64,000 nt of DNA from Candidatus Woesearchaeota archaeon B3_Woes (GCA_005222965.1 NJBG01000001.1:832167-896166), one strand, 5' to 3'. Positions 32,967 through 42,089 are shown, numbered from the stretch's first letter. Translations and numbers: made by a program. Notes: generated by a model from the sequence alone, not told the origin.

Positions 32967-33907
32967 TTTAGTGTTGTTATAGGTCTAGATTGAAGAATAT
33001 AAATCTTATCATCTATAGCCCATTCAATATCCTGTGGATGTTTATAGTGTTGTTCAATCTTTAAACCAATTTTAGTTAATTCTTTTAATTCTTTTTCAGA
33101 TAAAACCCTTTCAGTAGGATTTTCAATAGATCTTTTTTCAACACCACCCTCTTTTTTCATAAATATTCCCATTGATTTGTTGCTAATATTCTTTTCTTTT
33201 AGCTTTTCTGTGTTCTTATCAATTAAATAATAATCAGGAGTTACTTGCCCTGATACAACAGATTCTCCTAATCCAAATGATCCTTCAATTATGATTTCTT
33301 CTTTTGAATTTGTAACAACATTTGCAGTAAACAAAACCCCTGCCTTTTTACTGTCAACCATCTTTTGTACAACTACTGCAATCAAAACTTCATCATGCTT
33401 GAATTTATTAATATCTCTGTAATAAATTGCTCTTGAAGTAAATAATGATGCCCAGCATTTTTGTACAGAATTAAGCAAATCTTCTTCTTTAACACTAAGA
33501 TAAGTATCTTGCTGGCCTGCAAAAGAAGCTTCTGGTAAATCCTCTGCTGTTGCAGATGACCTAACAGCTACGAAACCTCTTAGATTTTTGTAATTTTCCA
33601 TAATATCTTTTTTAATATCTTCAGGCATGTCTTCTACCATTATTATTGATCTTATTTCTTCAGAAGCCTTGTCCAGTTTTTCAGTATCTTCAATATCAAC
33701 AATATCTAAAATATCCATAATTTTCTTTTTAATTGATTCTAAGAACTTCTCAAAAGCATAAGCACTAACCACAAATCCATCTGGAATTGGTGTAATACTA
33801 AATAATTCACCTAAAGAAGCTCCTTTTCCACCTACTAAAGGAATATCAGTTATAGAAACATCCTTAAACCATAAAATGTTTTTTTTATCAAAAGTCCCTT
33901 CTTCCAT
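32963..33907 (-). CDS. Stand-alone PEP synthase-type ATP-grasp (PPDK_N) domain
   Basis: 314 aa: only the ATP-binding domain of PEP synthase / pyruvate phosphate dikinase / rifampin phosphotransferase. Blocks in order are V-G-G-K-G-A-S-L-G-E-L (about 25-35), V-R-S-S-A-T-A-E-D-L-P-E-A-S-F-A-G-Q (about 115-132), a G-L-G-E-S-V-V-S-G loop, and P-Q-D-I-E-W-A near 290, ending I-L-Q-S-R-P-I-T-T-L. The swivel and PEP-binding domains that normally follow are absent: the gene stops cleanly at the domain end. It probably moves a phosphate from ATP to the histidine of the separate swivel proteins, two of which are upstream in the same operon. Confidence 0.9.
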   Translation of the reverse strand: MEEGTFDKKNILWFKDVSITDIPLVGGKGASLGELFSITPIPDGFVVSAYAFEKFLESIKKKIMDILDIVDIEDTEKLDKASEEIRSIIMVEDMPEDIKKDIMENYKNLRGFVAVRSSATAEDLPEASFAGQQDTYLSVKEEDLLNSVQKCWASLFTSRAIYYRDINKFKHDEVLIAVVVQKMVDSKKAGVLFTANVVTNSKEEIIIEGSFGLGESVVSGQVTPDYYLIDKNTEKLKEKNISNKSMGIFMKKEGGVEKRSIENPTERVLSEKELKELTKIGLKIEQHYKHPQDIEWAIDDKIYILQSRPITTLK

Positions 33908-33926
33908 TCATTTGAGAAGATTTTAA

Positions 33927-35213
33927 TCATTTATTAATCTTTCTCACAATCCCTTTGTTTGCATCAACTTCTACAAGATCATTATCTTTGAAAAACCCAG
34001 TTGCGTTATTTGCACCAACAATACAAGGAATCTTAAATTCTCTTGCGAAAATTGCTGTGTGACATAACATACCTCCAATCTCAACAACCATTGCTTTTGT
34101 TTTACGCAGATAAGGTTCATACTGAACTAATGTTTCTGCTGCAACTAATATATTACCCTCTTTAATTTTCTTGATATCTTCAAAACCCTTTACTACTTTA
34201 ACTCTTCCTTTAACAATCCCAGGACAAGCAGGTCTCCCTTTTACAATATCTTTTTGCTCTTTTACTAATATAAACTCCCTTTTATATCTTTCAAACTCTT
34301 TTATAGTAAGATGCCTTATAACACCATCTTCTTTTATAACTCCTCTATGAGTAAATCTTGAATCTAAATTTTTTGGTATTTTTTTAGAAATCAAAGCATC
34401 ATCCAATTCAAATGGTAAAAACACATCCCAATATTTTTCAGCTACTTTTATCCTTCTAAATATTTCAGAATAAAGGGGAAACATCCAATAAAAAGCATAA
34501 TTATAAGCATCAATACGCTCAAATCTGAACCACATCAACTTTTGCATCTCTTTTACATACTCATTCTTACTGACTTTTATGATGATGGTTTTCTTAGCAC
34601 TTTTCTTAATCTCTTTTAAATCATCTATAGTTAAGGGCTGGCCTCTTGTAAGATTCATATTATACCAAGCATACTCTTTTTCTAATTCTTTTATACTTTT
34701 TTTACTTTCTAATAAATCATCATTCATTCTTCCTGCAGAAACTCTTCGTATCGGTCTAATCTCATCAAATTTAATGTTTGGCACCTTTTTAATAATATCT
34801 TCTTCAACAATATCCCCAACAAAAAGTAGTGGAAAAAGAAAAGGAATACACACCCTTACTTTCTCTTCAAATTTCTCTTTTTCTTTTAATAATTCTTCAT
34901 CACTAAGGTTTTTAAAATCATCATTTTTATGTTTATCAGCATACTGTTTTAAATCATTCATTCTTTTTAAACATTTTTTATTAAATTTTTTTAAGAATTT
35001 TTGAGGATTTTTTTTAATAAAATTCCCATATTTTTTATTATCTTTAACAGGGAAAAAAGACACATCATTTACTGTAATCAAATCTCTTGATTCATAATCT
35101 AACCCCATGGCTTTTTTATGATATTCTTTATCTTCTCCTCTAAAATAAAGCCCATTAAAATATTCTCCATTAGGCCAACAGCCTTTTTTAATAAAATCTT
35201 TTGGATTAAACAT
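33927..35213 (-). CDS. Swivel (PEP-utiliser mobile) domain protein 1
   Basis: 428 aa. The swivel domain fills about 325-428 and carries the phosphorylatable His 385, but its context is divergent: G-G-M-L-C-H-T-A-I-F-A-R-E instead of G-G-x-T-S-H-A-A-I-V-S-R-E, and Y-E-P-Y-L replaces the usual R-P-E-Y. N-terminal 320 residues are helical with K-E-Y-A-W-Y-N where most sisters have H-x3-Y-x-W. Only 19 nt separates it from the downstream ATP-grasp gene, and it overlaps the preceding swivel gene by 8 nt, so it is the best candidate direct partner of that kinase. Confidence 0.88.
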   Translation of the reverse strand: MFNPKDFIKKGCWPNGEYFNGLYFRGEDKEYHKKAMGLDYESRDLITVNDVSFFPVKDNKKYGNFIKKNPQKFLKKFNKKCLKRMNDLKQYADKHKNDDFKNLSDEELLKEKEKFEEKVRVCIPFLFPLLFVGDIVEEDIIKKVPNIKFDEIRPIRRVSAGRMNDDLLESKKSIKELEKEYAWYNMNLTRGQPLTIDDLKEIKKSAKKTIIIKVSKNEYVKEMQKLMWFRFERIDAYNYAFYWMFPLYSEIFRRIKVAEKYWDVFLPFELDDALISKKIPKNLDSRFTHRGVIKEDGVIRHLTIKEFERYKREFILVKEQKDIVKGRPACPGIVKGRVKVVKGFEDIKKIKEGNILVAAETLVQYEPYLRKTKAMVVEIGGMLCHTAIFAREFKIPCIVGANNATGFFKDNDLVEVDANKGIVRKINK

Positions 35214-36660
35214 TTTTTATAACCATAACAACTCCTTTATTTGCATCAACTTCAACATAATCTCCATCTTTCAGAATTTTTGTAGCATTATCTGCACCAA
35301 CAATACACGGAATCTTAAATTCCCTTGAAATTACTGCTGCATGTGAACAAATTCCACCTTCTACAGTAACAATTGCTCCTGCCTTCTCTATAATTGGCAC
35401 CATTATTGGAGAGGTCATTGTTGTAACTAAAATTTCTCCTTTTTTAAATTTCTTAGTATCTTTAATAAATTGCTTTAAATCTCTAACATTAACAATCTTG
35501 ACTTTTCCTTTAACTTTTCCCATATTAGCAACTGTTCCTTTTATTTCTTTGTCTAGTTCTTCTTCATCAAATTTAAGAAGTTTTTCTATGTATTTTTGCC
35601 CTTCTTCTCCTGAATAACGATACAACTTTCCATTAATGTTATGAAATATAAGACATTTCTTATGATCTTCAATCTGTTTCTTAGTAAGTTTAGTTTTATT
35701 ATCCAACAAATTATATATATCTTTGAAAGTATAAACTTTCATGAATTCTTTTAAATCCATATCAACTCTTTTAGCCAAATCTTCTAATAAATGTAAACAC
35801 ATATATTCAGCTCCATTCCAAACATGCTTAAGCCTATATCTATCAAGAGCTACTCTTTGTAATCGCCTTGCTAATTGTTCAAGTTCATCACTCTTAAACA
35901 AATTATATATCTCTTGATGTTTTTTAGAAATTGAATCAAGATTCTCTTTTATTCTTCTTATTTCCAAATCTATTTCTTTATCACTTTTTTTATCTTCTAT
36001 TTTATTTTTTAGAAATTCCATAATCTCTTTAAAATCATAAGTATTAACAAATAACGCAGGGTATTTTCTTGAGTATTCTATTAAATCTACTTCTGAATAC
36101 TTTCTTTTCATTAATTCTAAGAAATCAATCCTCTCTTTCATTGTTTCATCCATCTCTTCTGGAGTCATTAATGATATGAAAAAATCTTCCAAAATAGATT
36201 TGTCTTTGATCTTTTTTCTAAGAATCTCCTTTATCCTTTCTTCTATTGTATGGGTTGAAAATGAAGATGAAACTGCAAAATATAAAAGACCCAATCTAAC
36301 AAAGTTTTCATATTTCTTTACTATCTGTTTCAATTTAAGATTAGATAATTTAGATAGGTCCTTTTCCCTTATCCCCTCACAAAATATAAAAAAATTCTTT
36401 ACATGACAATCTATCTGTTTGAATACCATTTGAGAAAATTCTTTATTTATGTATTTTTTACCTAATCCTTCTAAACCTTTGATAGCATCTTCTGGCATAT
36501 GATGTTCAAATACTCCATCATGTATTATAAACAAGGTTTCACTAACCTCAGAAGGAATCTCATTGCCATTTTCGCCTATAGTACTACATAATTGAGAAAG
36601 CATAGATTCAGTAAGCATGACAGATAATTTTCCTCCCCACATAAAAATATACTTTTTCAT
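35206..36660 (-). CDS. Swivel domain protein 2, first gene of kinase operon
   Basis: 484 aa. Swivel domain about 380-484, His 440 in G-G-I-C-S-H-A-A-V-I-S-R-E. The motif before it reads T-S-P-I-M-V-P-I-I-E-K-A-G-A-I-V-T-V-E. N-terminal region has R-K-Y-P-A-L-F in place of H-x3-Y-x-W, and W-N-G-A-E-Y-M replaces the W-Q-D-x-R-K helix, so this member and swivel protein 1 form a divergent branch. A TATA box at 36683-36695 predicts a leaderless mRNA running through swivel 1, ATP-grasp and malic enzyme. Confidence 0.88.
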   Translation of the reverse strand: MKKYIFMWGGKLSVMLTESMLSQLCSTIGENGNEIPSEVSETLFIIHDGVFEHHMPEDAIKGLEGLGKKYINKEFSQMVFKQIDCHVKNFFIFCEGIREKDLSKLSNLKLKQIVKKYENFVRLGLLYFAVSSSFSTHTIEERIKEILRKKIKDKSILEDFFISLMTPEEMDETMKERIDFLELMKRKYSEVDLIEYSRKYPALFVNTYDFKEIMEFLKNKIEDKKSDKEIDLEIRRIKENLDSISKKHQEIYNLFKSDELEQLARRLQRVALDRYRLKHVWNGAEYMCLHLLEDLAKRVDMDLKEFMKVYTFKDIYNLLDNKTKLTKKQIEDHKKCLIFHNINGKLYRYSGEEGQKYIEKLLKFDEEELDKEIKGTVANMGKVKGKVKIVNVRDLKQFIKDTKKFKKGEILVTTMTSPIMVPIIEKAGAIVTVEGGICSHAAVISREFKIPCIVGADNATKILKDGDYVEVDANKGVVMVIKNV

Positions 36661-36682
36661 TAATATAACTAGTTATAACATT

Positions 36683-36695
36683 CTTATATAAATAT
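36683..36695 (-). promoter_or_regulatory. TATA box of the kinase/malic enzyme operon
   Basis: atttatataag on the minus strand is centred close to 28 nt before the ATG at 36660. A partial palindrome (ataactagttat, 36665-36676) lies between it and the start codon and could be an operator. Confidence 0.55.
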
Positions 36696-36718
36696 TTTGA
36701 AAAAATAAAAAAATAGAA

Positions 36719-37336
36719 TTAAACTCCTAAAAGCTCATTAATTTTTTGAGGAACTTTCACTACTATTTCTTCTATACTTCCTTGATATGCTTCTTTGCTT
36801 AATCCAAACGCATTAGAAATACCAAGAGGTTCAATAACCTTGGGTCTATACTCAGATTCACCATAGATTCTATCAACTGCTTGATGATTAGAGTCAGCCA
36901 TTGGGTATACTCCTAATGTATCAGGTCTTGCTATTGTTTGATCTTGTGTTTGTTTAATTTCTCCTTTTATACCTAACAAAGGTAAAATTTCAGAACGATA
37001 TTGGTGTTCTTCTCTTACAAAAATACCTGAAGCTCTCTCATAAAAACCTTTTAAAGTATCTAACGCACCTTTATCTACATCAGCTATAACATCACTAAGC
37101 AACTCATTTTCATCATAAGAATACATGCCTCTATCTTGTGCTATACCAATAACATGAAGCATAAAATCAGTTGAAACCTCCCCTCTATTGATTGCATCTA
37201 CATGAGAACCGCTTGATATGGCGTTATATTCATCTGCACCAATCTGTTTTAAATAATTACTAGCTATAAGAGCTGCAACAGGTGATCTACCATGATTTGC
37301 AGTACATACAAACTCTATTTTATTTTGTTCTACCAT
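36719..37336 (-). CDS. Low-molecular-weight phosphotyrosine phosphatase-like protein
   Basis: 205 aa. The P-loop V-C11-T-A-N-H-G-R17-S-P matches C-x5-R-S/T of low-molecular-weight phosphatases and arsenate reductases at the expected N-terminal position. The later R-E-E-H-Q-Y-R-S-E-I-L resembles the family's M-x-x-x-H-x-x-x-I/L helix. About 50 residues longer than a typical member, with an insert near 85-110. Shine-Dalgarno agaggt precedes the ATG. Pairs with a histidine phosphatase 10 nt upstream. The setting among phosphohistidine proteins suggests phosphate removal from proteins or small phosphoesters. Confidence 0.78.
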   Translation of the reverse strand: MVEQNKIEFVCTANHGRSPVAALIASNYLKQIGADEYNAISSGSHVDAINRGEVSTDFMLHVIGIAQDRGMYSYDENELLSDVIADVDKGALDTLKGFYERASGIFVREEHQYRSEILPLLGIKGEIKQTQDQTIARPDTLGVYPMADSNHQAVDRIYGESEYRPKVIEPLGISNAFGLSKEAYQGSIEEIVVKVPQKINELLGV

Positions 37337-37346
37337 TTTTACCTCT

Positions 37347-38147
37347 TTATGCAGCTATTTTATAAGCAATATCTTTTTCAATTCTTCTTAAATCACTTAA
37401 ATTATAACCTTTAACTTCTTCTTTAACATTAAGGTCCATTGATGGGTTTTCTGAATCTAAATTATAAATATTTCCTGTAAACATCTCGCCCATTCTTACA
37501 GCCTTATAATCATCATCAACTTCTACAATCTCTTTTATTGGATCAATCCCTAAACATTCTAAGGCTATCATTGCTAAACCATCTATATTAGGCGCATGAG
37601 TAAAATGTGCTAATAAACTCTGTTCATGGCCTCTGTTTTGTTGAAGATATTCTATTCCATCAGCTATTGATTTTATAAACTGACGTGTCCATTCACCCAT
37701 AAATGGCAATCCTTCTTCTTGAGGTTTAAAAAAATGATCTCTATAAAGGTTTCTTACAAATTCATCTTGATTCACTTCATAATGCGGAATAATTTTTTGG
37801 TGATTCATATTTGCTCCATCATATCCCATCCCAATCTCTTTTCTTTGATCAATCTCTCTACCATTCAATAAATTAGCATCTTCTGTAAAATATAAAGCAG
37901 ATTGTAATGCCCTTATATAATCAGAAGTCATAAATAAGGCACTATCAAATGGAGTATCTCCTAGAACCTCTCTACCTTTTTCTCTTAATTCTTGTGCACC
38001 CTCTGGTGTTATGTATATAAAAGCTTTATCTTCAGGACTAGCTGGAGATGGTCTTGGAATGCCTCCCTCTCCTATATTTAAACCATGTTGTCCACTAAAC
38101 TTTTTTCCATGCCTTGACACTATAATTTTTCCATCTTGTGAATCCAT
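37347..38147 (-). CDS. Histidine phosphatase superfamily protein
   Basis: 266 aa. The R12-H13-G loop at the N-terminus and the second histidine in L-L-A-H-F-T-H-A-P-N-I-D (about 179-190), with R-A-L-Q-S-A between them, identify the phosphoglycerate mutase/SixA-like superfamily. SixA members act on phosphohistidine, which would fit the phosphohistidine swivel proteins around it; small-molecule phosphatase is the alternative. The codon choice and clear Shine-Dalgarno (aaggag, 6 nt spacing) differ from the leaderless neighbours. Confidence 0.8.
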   Translation of the reverse strand: MDSQDGKIIVSRHGKKFSGQHGLNIGEGGIPRPSPASPEDKAFIYITPEGAQELREKGREVLGDTPFDSALFMTSDYIRALQSALYFTEDANLLNGREIDQRKEIGMGYDGANMNHQKIIPHYEVNQDEFVRNLYRDHFFKPQEEGLPFMGEWTRQFIKSIADGIEYLQQNRGHEQSLLAHFTHAPNIDGLAMIALECLGIDPIKEIVEVDDDYKAVRMGEMFTGNIYNLDSENPSMDLNVKEEVKGYNLSDLRRIEKDIAYKIAA

Positions 38148-38153
38148 TTTTTA

Positions 38154-38195
38154 CTCCTTTATATATTTACTACTTAATAGTGATAGTATTTAAAC
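38154..38195 (-). promoter_or_regulatory. Promoter and Shine-Dalgarno of the two-phosphatase operon
   Basis: A TATA element (gtttaaata, 38187-38195) and Shine-Dalgarno (aaggag, 38154-38159) show that the phosphatase pair has its own promoter inside the swivel cluster. A small hairpin, aaacc-tttc-ggttt (38192-38205), sits behind the TATA box. Confidence 0.5.
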
Positions 38196-38224
38196 CTTTC
38201 GGTTTTTACAACAATCCTAAAGAA

Positions 38225-39592
38225 CTAGTTAATCTTCTTAACAACACCTTTATCAGCATCAACCTCTACTAAATCATTATCTTTTAAAACATTTGTAGCA
38301 ACTTTTGTGCCTATCACACAAGGAATGTTATATTCTCTACTAACAATTGCAGCATGACTTGTAATACCGCCTTCATCTGTAATAACTGCTGCTGATATTA
38401 TCATCTTTGGTGTAAAGTTTGGAAAAGTATACTTAGCAACAAATATATCCCCTTTTTTTATCTTTTTCAAATGATCAGAATGAGTTATTATTTTTACCCT
38501 TCCTTTTACTTTTCCTTTACACGCAGTCATACCTTCTAATGTTGTAATATTCTTTAGTTCTCCTTGAAGTCTGTCAAGTGTTTTATTAATTTCCCTCATA
38601 TCATACATCATATCAACCATTCCTTTTTGAAAATAATATAATGCCTTGTTTGCACCCCTCAATTTTAACTCTTTTTTATCAGGGAATTTTCCCTTTTCCA
38701 AAACCCCCTTGGTTTCTTTCATTGTCAGATTTGTTACATCTTTTAGTGTTAATCCTTTTTCTAATGTAGTTAAATACCTAAAAAAACCTTTTAGATGGAA
38801 TGTTGCTCTTTTCCATACATCAATACGTTCTGTTTTCATAAAAGCATAAGTATGAACAATTTCTGTTTTTAATCTCAATTTTTTATCTTTAATAGATTTC
38901 AAAAACTCTGAAAATTCTTTTTTAACTTCTTTGAATCTCTTGAATTGCTCTTCAATCTCTTCTTTACTTATATTCTTTCTTTGACGCTCAAAGTATTCTT
39001 CTGTATACTCCTTATCATAACCACTATATATCTTAAGCCAACCCCACTTCTTTACAAGCTCTTTTGGAGAAAGTCTATGCAAGGCTCTTTGCATATTAAT
39101 AAAGTCAATTGGTTTATCAAGCGCCATTACTAATTCTATTTTATCAGGAAAATTTTTCAGAACATCTTTTTCAGTAAAATGAATAACGGCCCACGCACTC
39201 CAAATATATTCACTATAATCACAAGATTCATCAACATAATCTAAGTAGTTCTTAAGAATTATTTTTTTATTATTTGTTTTTGTTGATTTAGATAATTTAA
39301 TTGCTTTTTGAATTAATCTTTTTTTCCTTTTATCATAACTTAAAAAGTGTTTTTTCCAGTTCTTTTCCATATATCTTGCAAGTCTGGAAAGAGTCTCAAG
39401 TGATGATTTTTCCTCAATATAATAATCATAGATATTCTTATTTGGCATATCTATAAATCCTTTACAACCACGATTAACCAACCACCAAATCCATGGTTCA
39501 TCTCTTGAAATACACGTTTCTCTAGCAGCAAATCTAAAATAAGGGCTTTTTATTGCAATTTTTTTAACATTATTAATTTTATATGGTTTCAT
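38225..39592 (-). CDS. Swivel domain protein 3
   Basis: 455 aa, swivel domain about 350-455 with His 413 in G-G-I-T-S-H-A-A-I-V-S-R-E. The N-terminus is Trp/Arg-rich (P-W-I-W-W-L) and the mid segment W-K-R-A-T-F-H corresponds to the helix with W-Q-D-x-R-K in sisters. The segment before the swivel has K-Y-T-F-P-N-F-T-P rather than M-T-R-P-E-Y. Its ATG overlaps the stop of swivel protein 4 by 4 nt. Last gene of its operon. Confidence 0.87.
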   Translation of the reverse strand: MKPYKINNVKKIAIKSPYFRFAARETCISRDEPWIWWLVNRGCKGFIDMPNKNIYDYYIEEKSSLETLSRLARYMEKNWKKHFLSYDKRKKRLIQKAIKLSKSTKTNNKKIILKNYLDYVDESCDYSEYIWSAWAVIHFTEKDVLKNFPDKIELVMALDKPIDFINMQRALHRLSPKELVKKWGWLKIYSGYDKEYTEEYFERQRKNISKEEIEEQFKRFKEVKKEFSEFLKSIKDKKLRLKTEIVHTYAFMKTERIDVWKRATFHLKGFFRYLTTLEKGLTLKDVTNLTMKETKGVLEKGKFPDKKELKLRGANKALYYFQKGMVDMMYDMREINKTLDRLQGELKNITTLEGMTACKGKVKGRVKIITHSDHLKKIKKGDIFVAKYTFPNFTPKMIISAAVITDEGGITSHAAIVSREYNIPCVIGTKVATNVLKDNDLVEVDADKGVVKKIN

Positions 39593-41046
39593 ATTTTCCT
39601 AACAACCCCTTTGTTTGCATCAACTTCTACCAAATCACCATCTTTAAAAACCTTGGTAGCTATCTTAGTACCAATTACACATGGCTTTTTCATTTCTCTG
39701 GAAACAACAGCCGCATGTGATGTAATACCTCCTTCATCTGTAACAATCGCACCACACTTACTCATAACAATAACTAAATCAGGATTAGTTTCTTTACAAA
39801 CAAGAACATTTCCTTTATCAACATTATCAATTTCTCTAGCATCAAAAACAATTCTAACCTTTCCTTTCACTTTCCCAGGGTAAGCACACATTCCATTAAC
39901 TTTATTATAATCTAAAATTTTTTCTTTAGAACATTCCATCTTAATGATTTTTTGTGCTTCTTCTCCTTCATATTGATTATAAGAATTATTTAAAACCAAA
40001 ATAACAAAACTATCTTTTCTAACTTTACCATTTTCTATAAATAATTTCTTATTTTTAATTAAAGCTTCAGATATTTCAATAGGAGTATAAAATTTAAGTA
40101 TGGATAATGGTAATCCGACACGCTTTCCAATCTCTTTTAAAAGAGGAAATGCTTCATAAAAAGCCAAACTAAATATATTTGCTCGATACAATCGAACAAA
40201 AGCAGTTGCTCCAAGCAAATTAATAAGAATTTTAGTTTCTTCATCAAGTTGATTCATAAGATGTCTTTTCTCTTTTTCTCTTATTTTATGACATTCCTCT
40301 AATTCTTCTTTACGCTTGCGATAATCATAAAAATCCTTTAAATAACTTCTAAAAAGATTTAGAAAAAAATCAATATTCCAGACTTCTTTCTCAAAATTAA
40401 GAGGGATCCAGCAATATTTTTTAACATGCTTTTGTATTTTATTATGAATTTCAGGGAATTTTTTTAACTCATCTTTAACCACCTTAACATCATTCAAAAA
40501 GAGATTCTTATATTTCAATTCAATCTCTTCAATAATCTCTAAGCGTTCTAATTCTTCTTTTGCTTCTAAACTCAATTCATCAGGAGAAGTTAAAATACCT
40601 AAATGTTGCGTATCCGTCAATTTTAGGAGTACGCTCTTCTGAATTTCTTCAAGAGGCATAATAATAGTCTCTCCTAACCGCGAATACTCTTTGCAAAACT
40701 GTTTAAACAAATCATTAATCTCCTGGTTTGTCAAATTATTATCGACTTTTTTTGAAATAGTCTTAATATTATTAACAACATTATCACATATATTTTTACT
40801 TAGTTTTTTATATTGTTCAGCAAAATGTTTATCTTTAAGGCTTTTTCTTTTGACAACTTCACTAAACTCATGTAGTTCAGAATATAAATAATGTATTCCT
40901 GTCTCACCTTTATCCCATGTCCAAAGCTGATTATGAACCCCTTTCCATTCTGGAAGTATAAAACTTGGTCCTTTCCGAATTCCTTCAATAACTAAATACT
41001 TAAGAAGAACATTGGCATCTCGTGTCAATAATCTTTTCCATTTCAT
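39589..41046 (-). CDS. Swivel domain protein 4
   Basis: 485 aa from the ATG at 41046. The frame extends to an ATG at 41076, but those ten residues (MLIRCCKKNK) are an out-of-frame reading of a swivel-domain remnant, so they are not native. M-K-W-K-R-L-L-T-R is the likely start. Swivel domain about 380-485 with His 444. H-V-K-K-Y-C-W and the helix R-A-N-I-F-S-L-A are its versions of the family mid-region. K-E-T-N-P-D replaces M-T-R-P-E-Y before the catalytic loop. Confidence 0.87.
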   Translation of the reverse strand: MKWKRLLTRDANVLLKYLVIEGIRKGPSFILPEWKGVHNQLWTWDKGETGIHYLYSELHEFSEVVKRKSLKDKHFAEQYKKLSKNICDNVVNNIKTISKKVDNNLTNQEINDLFKQFCKEYSRLGETIIMPLEEIQKSVLLKLTDTQHLGILTSPDELSLEAKEELERLEIIEEIELKYKNLFLNDVKVVKDELKKFPEIHNKIQKHVKKYCWIPLNFEKEVWNIDFFLNLFRSYLKDFYDYRKRKEELEECHKIREKEKRHLMNQLDEETKILINLLGATAFVRLYRANIFSLAFYEAFPLLKEIGKRVGLPLSILKFYTPIEISEALIKNKKLFIENGKVRKDSFVILVLNNSYNQYEGEEAQKIIKMECSKEKILDYNKVNGMCAYPGKVKGKVRIVFDAREIDNVDKGNVLVCKETNPDLVIVMSKCGAIVTDEGGITSHAAVVSREMKKPCVIGTKIATKVFKDGDLVEVDANKGVVRKI

Positions 41047-41095
41047 CTTATTTTTCTTACAACACCTTATTAGCATCTACTTCTACTAAATCATC
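41047..41095 (-). pseudogene. Remnant of a swivel domain C-terminus
   Basis: Reading on the minus strand from the pta stop, the sequence encodes D-D-L-V-E-V-D-A-N-K, then after one missing base G-V-V-R-K-I-R. This is the last 17 residues of a swivel domain (sisters end D-L-V-E-V-D-A-N-K-G-V-V-R-K-I). The DNA matches the sister genes closely (ttctactaaatcat..., agcatc). So the 3' end of a former swivel gene survives here, with pta joined directly onto it. Confidence 0.8.
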
Positions 41096-42077
41096 ACGAG
41101 TTTACCTGCATTGCACAGCTTACAATCATATTTCTAACAGATTCCAAAGGCATTGTTCTTCCAAGTATAACAACCGGCTTTACAAGACCTTTCAGAACTG
41201 TAAAATAAAAACTCATATCTGAAAACTGCCCTAAACCATGAGCAAAAATATTAGCAGCCATTAAATTTGGAAATATTAATGTATTTGCTTCTCCTTTTAA
41301 TGGAGAATCAGGACACTTACTTTTAGCAGCATCACTATTCATAGCAGCATCAACCTGTAATTCACCATCTATAACTAAATCAGGCATTTCTTTTTTAACA
41401 ATTTCAACTGCTTCTCTTATCGTTTCTAAAGCAGGACTATTTCCTCCACTACCTTTTGTTGAAAAAGACAACAAACCTACTTTAGGTTCTATACCAAACT
41501 CATTTACACAACTAACAGCGTTTAATGTTATTTGTGCCAAACCATCAGCATCTGGATCTATATTCATGCTAAAATCACTACCAAAAATAACTCTATCATT
41601 TTTAACATCATTCATAATAGAAACTTCAGAAACAATTCTGCCTTTTTCTCTTAATATTTGCAAAGCAGGTCTCATAAGAGCAGCTGTAGATCTAATAGCA
41701 GAGCCAGCTACAGCATCTGCATGACCGCAATAGACATACATACACCCAAAATAATTCTCATCTTCAATAAGTTTTTTAGCTTCATCTAATGTCATACCCT
41801 TATGTTTTCTAACCTCAACTAATTTTTCAGCTAATTCATCTTTTAATTCAGAATTCTTATAGTCAACTACCTCTGCTTCACTAACATCAACACCAAATTC
41901 TTTTACCTTTTCCTCAATCTCTTTAGGATTTCCTAGTAAAACAATTTTAGCCAATTTATTTTTCAAAATATCTGCTGTTGATCTTAAACACCTTTCATCC
42001 CACCCTTCACAAATTAAAACCTTAGCAGGCTTTTTCTTTGCAACTTCTTCCATAATCCCTATTACATCAACTTCCAT
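41094..42077 (-). CDS. Phosphate acetyltransferase (Pta/Ptb family)
   Basis: 327 aa, the length of a single-domain phosphate acetyltransferase. Family blocks are K-V-L-I-C-E-G-W-D-E-R, Y-C-G-H-A-D-A-V-A-G-S-A-I-R, L-L-S-F-S-T-K-G-S-G-G-N, E-L-Q-V-D-A-A and F-P-N-L-M-A-A-N-I. It interconverts acetyl-CoA and acetyl phosphate, or a related acyl. Its 3' end is fused to a swivel-domain scrap, showing it was brought in by recombination. It sits 12 nt after swivel protein 5 in the same operon. No acetate kinase is visible. Confidence 0.9.
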   Translation of the reverse strand: MEVDVIGIMEEVAKKKPAKVLICEGWDERCLRSTADILKNKLAKIVLLGNPKEIEEKVKEFGVDVSEAEVVDYKNSELKDELAEKLVEVRKHKGMTLDEAKKLIEDENYFGCMYVYCGHADAVAGSAIRSTAALMRPALQILREKGRIVSEVSIMNDVKNDRVIFGSDFSMNIDPDADGLAQITLNAVSCVNEFGIEPKVGLLSFSTKGSGGNSPALETIREAVEIVKKEMPDLVIDGELQVDAAMNSDAAKSKCPDSPLKGEANTLIFPNLMAANIFAHGLGQFSDMSFYFTVLKGLVKPVVILGRTMPLESVRNMIVSCAMQVNS

Positions 42078-42089
42078 TTTAATCCCTCA

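Noticed and set aside
32963..33907. Truncated pseudogene of PEP synthase
   Set aside because: All ATP-grasp motifs are intact, the end coincides with the domain boundary, and the 4-nt overlap with malic enzyme indicates a maintained gene.
39611..39883. 90-aa plus-strand frame, with similar ones at 57147, 61107 and 59977
   Set aside because: These are antisense readings of the conserved swivel module. They recur only because the module DNA is conserved.
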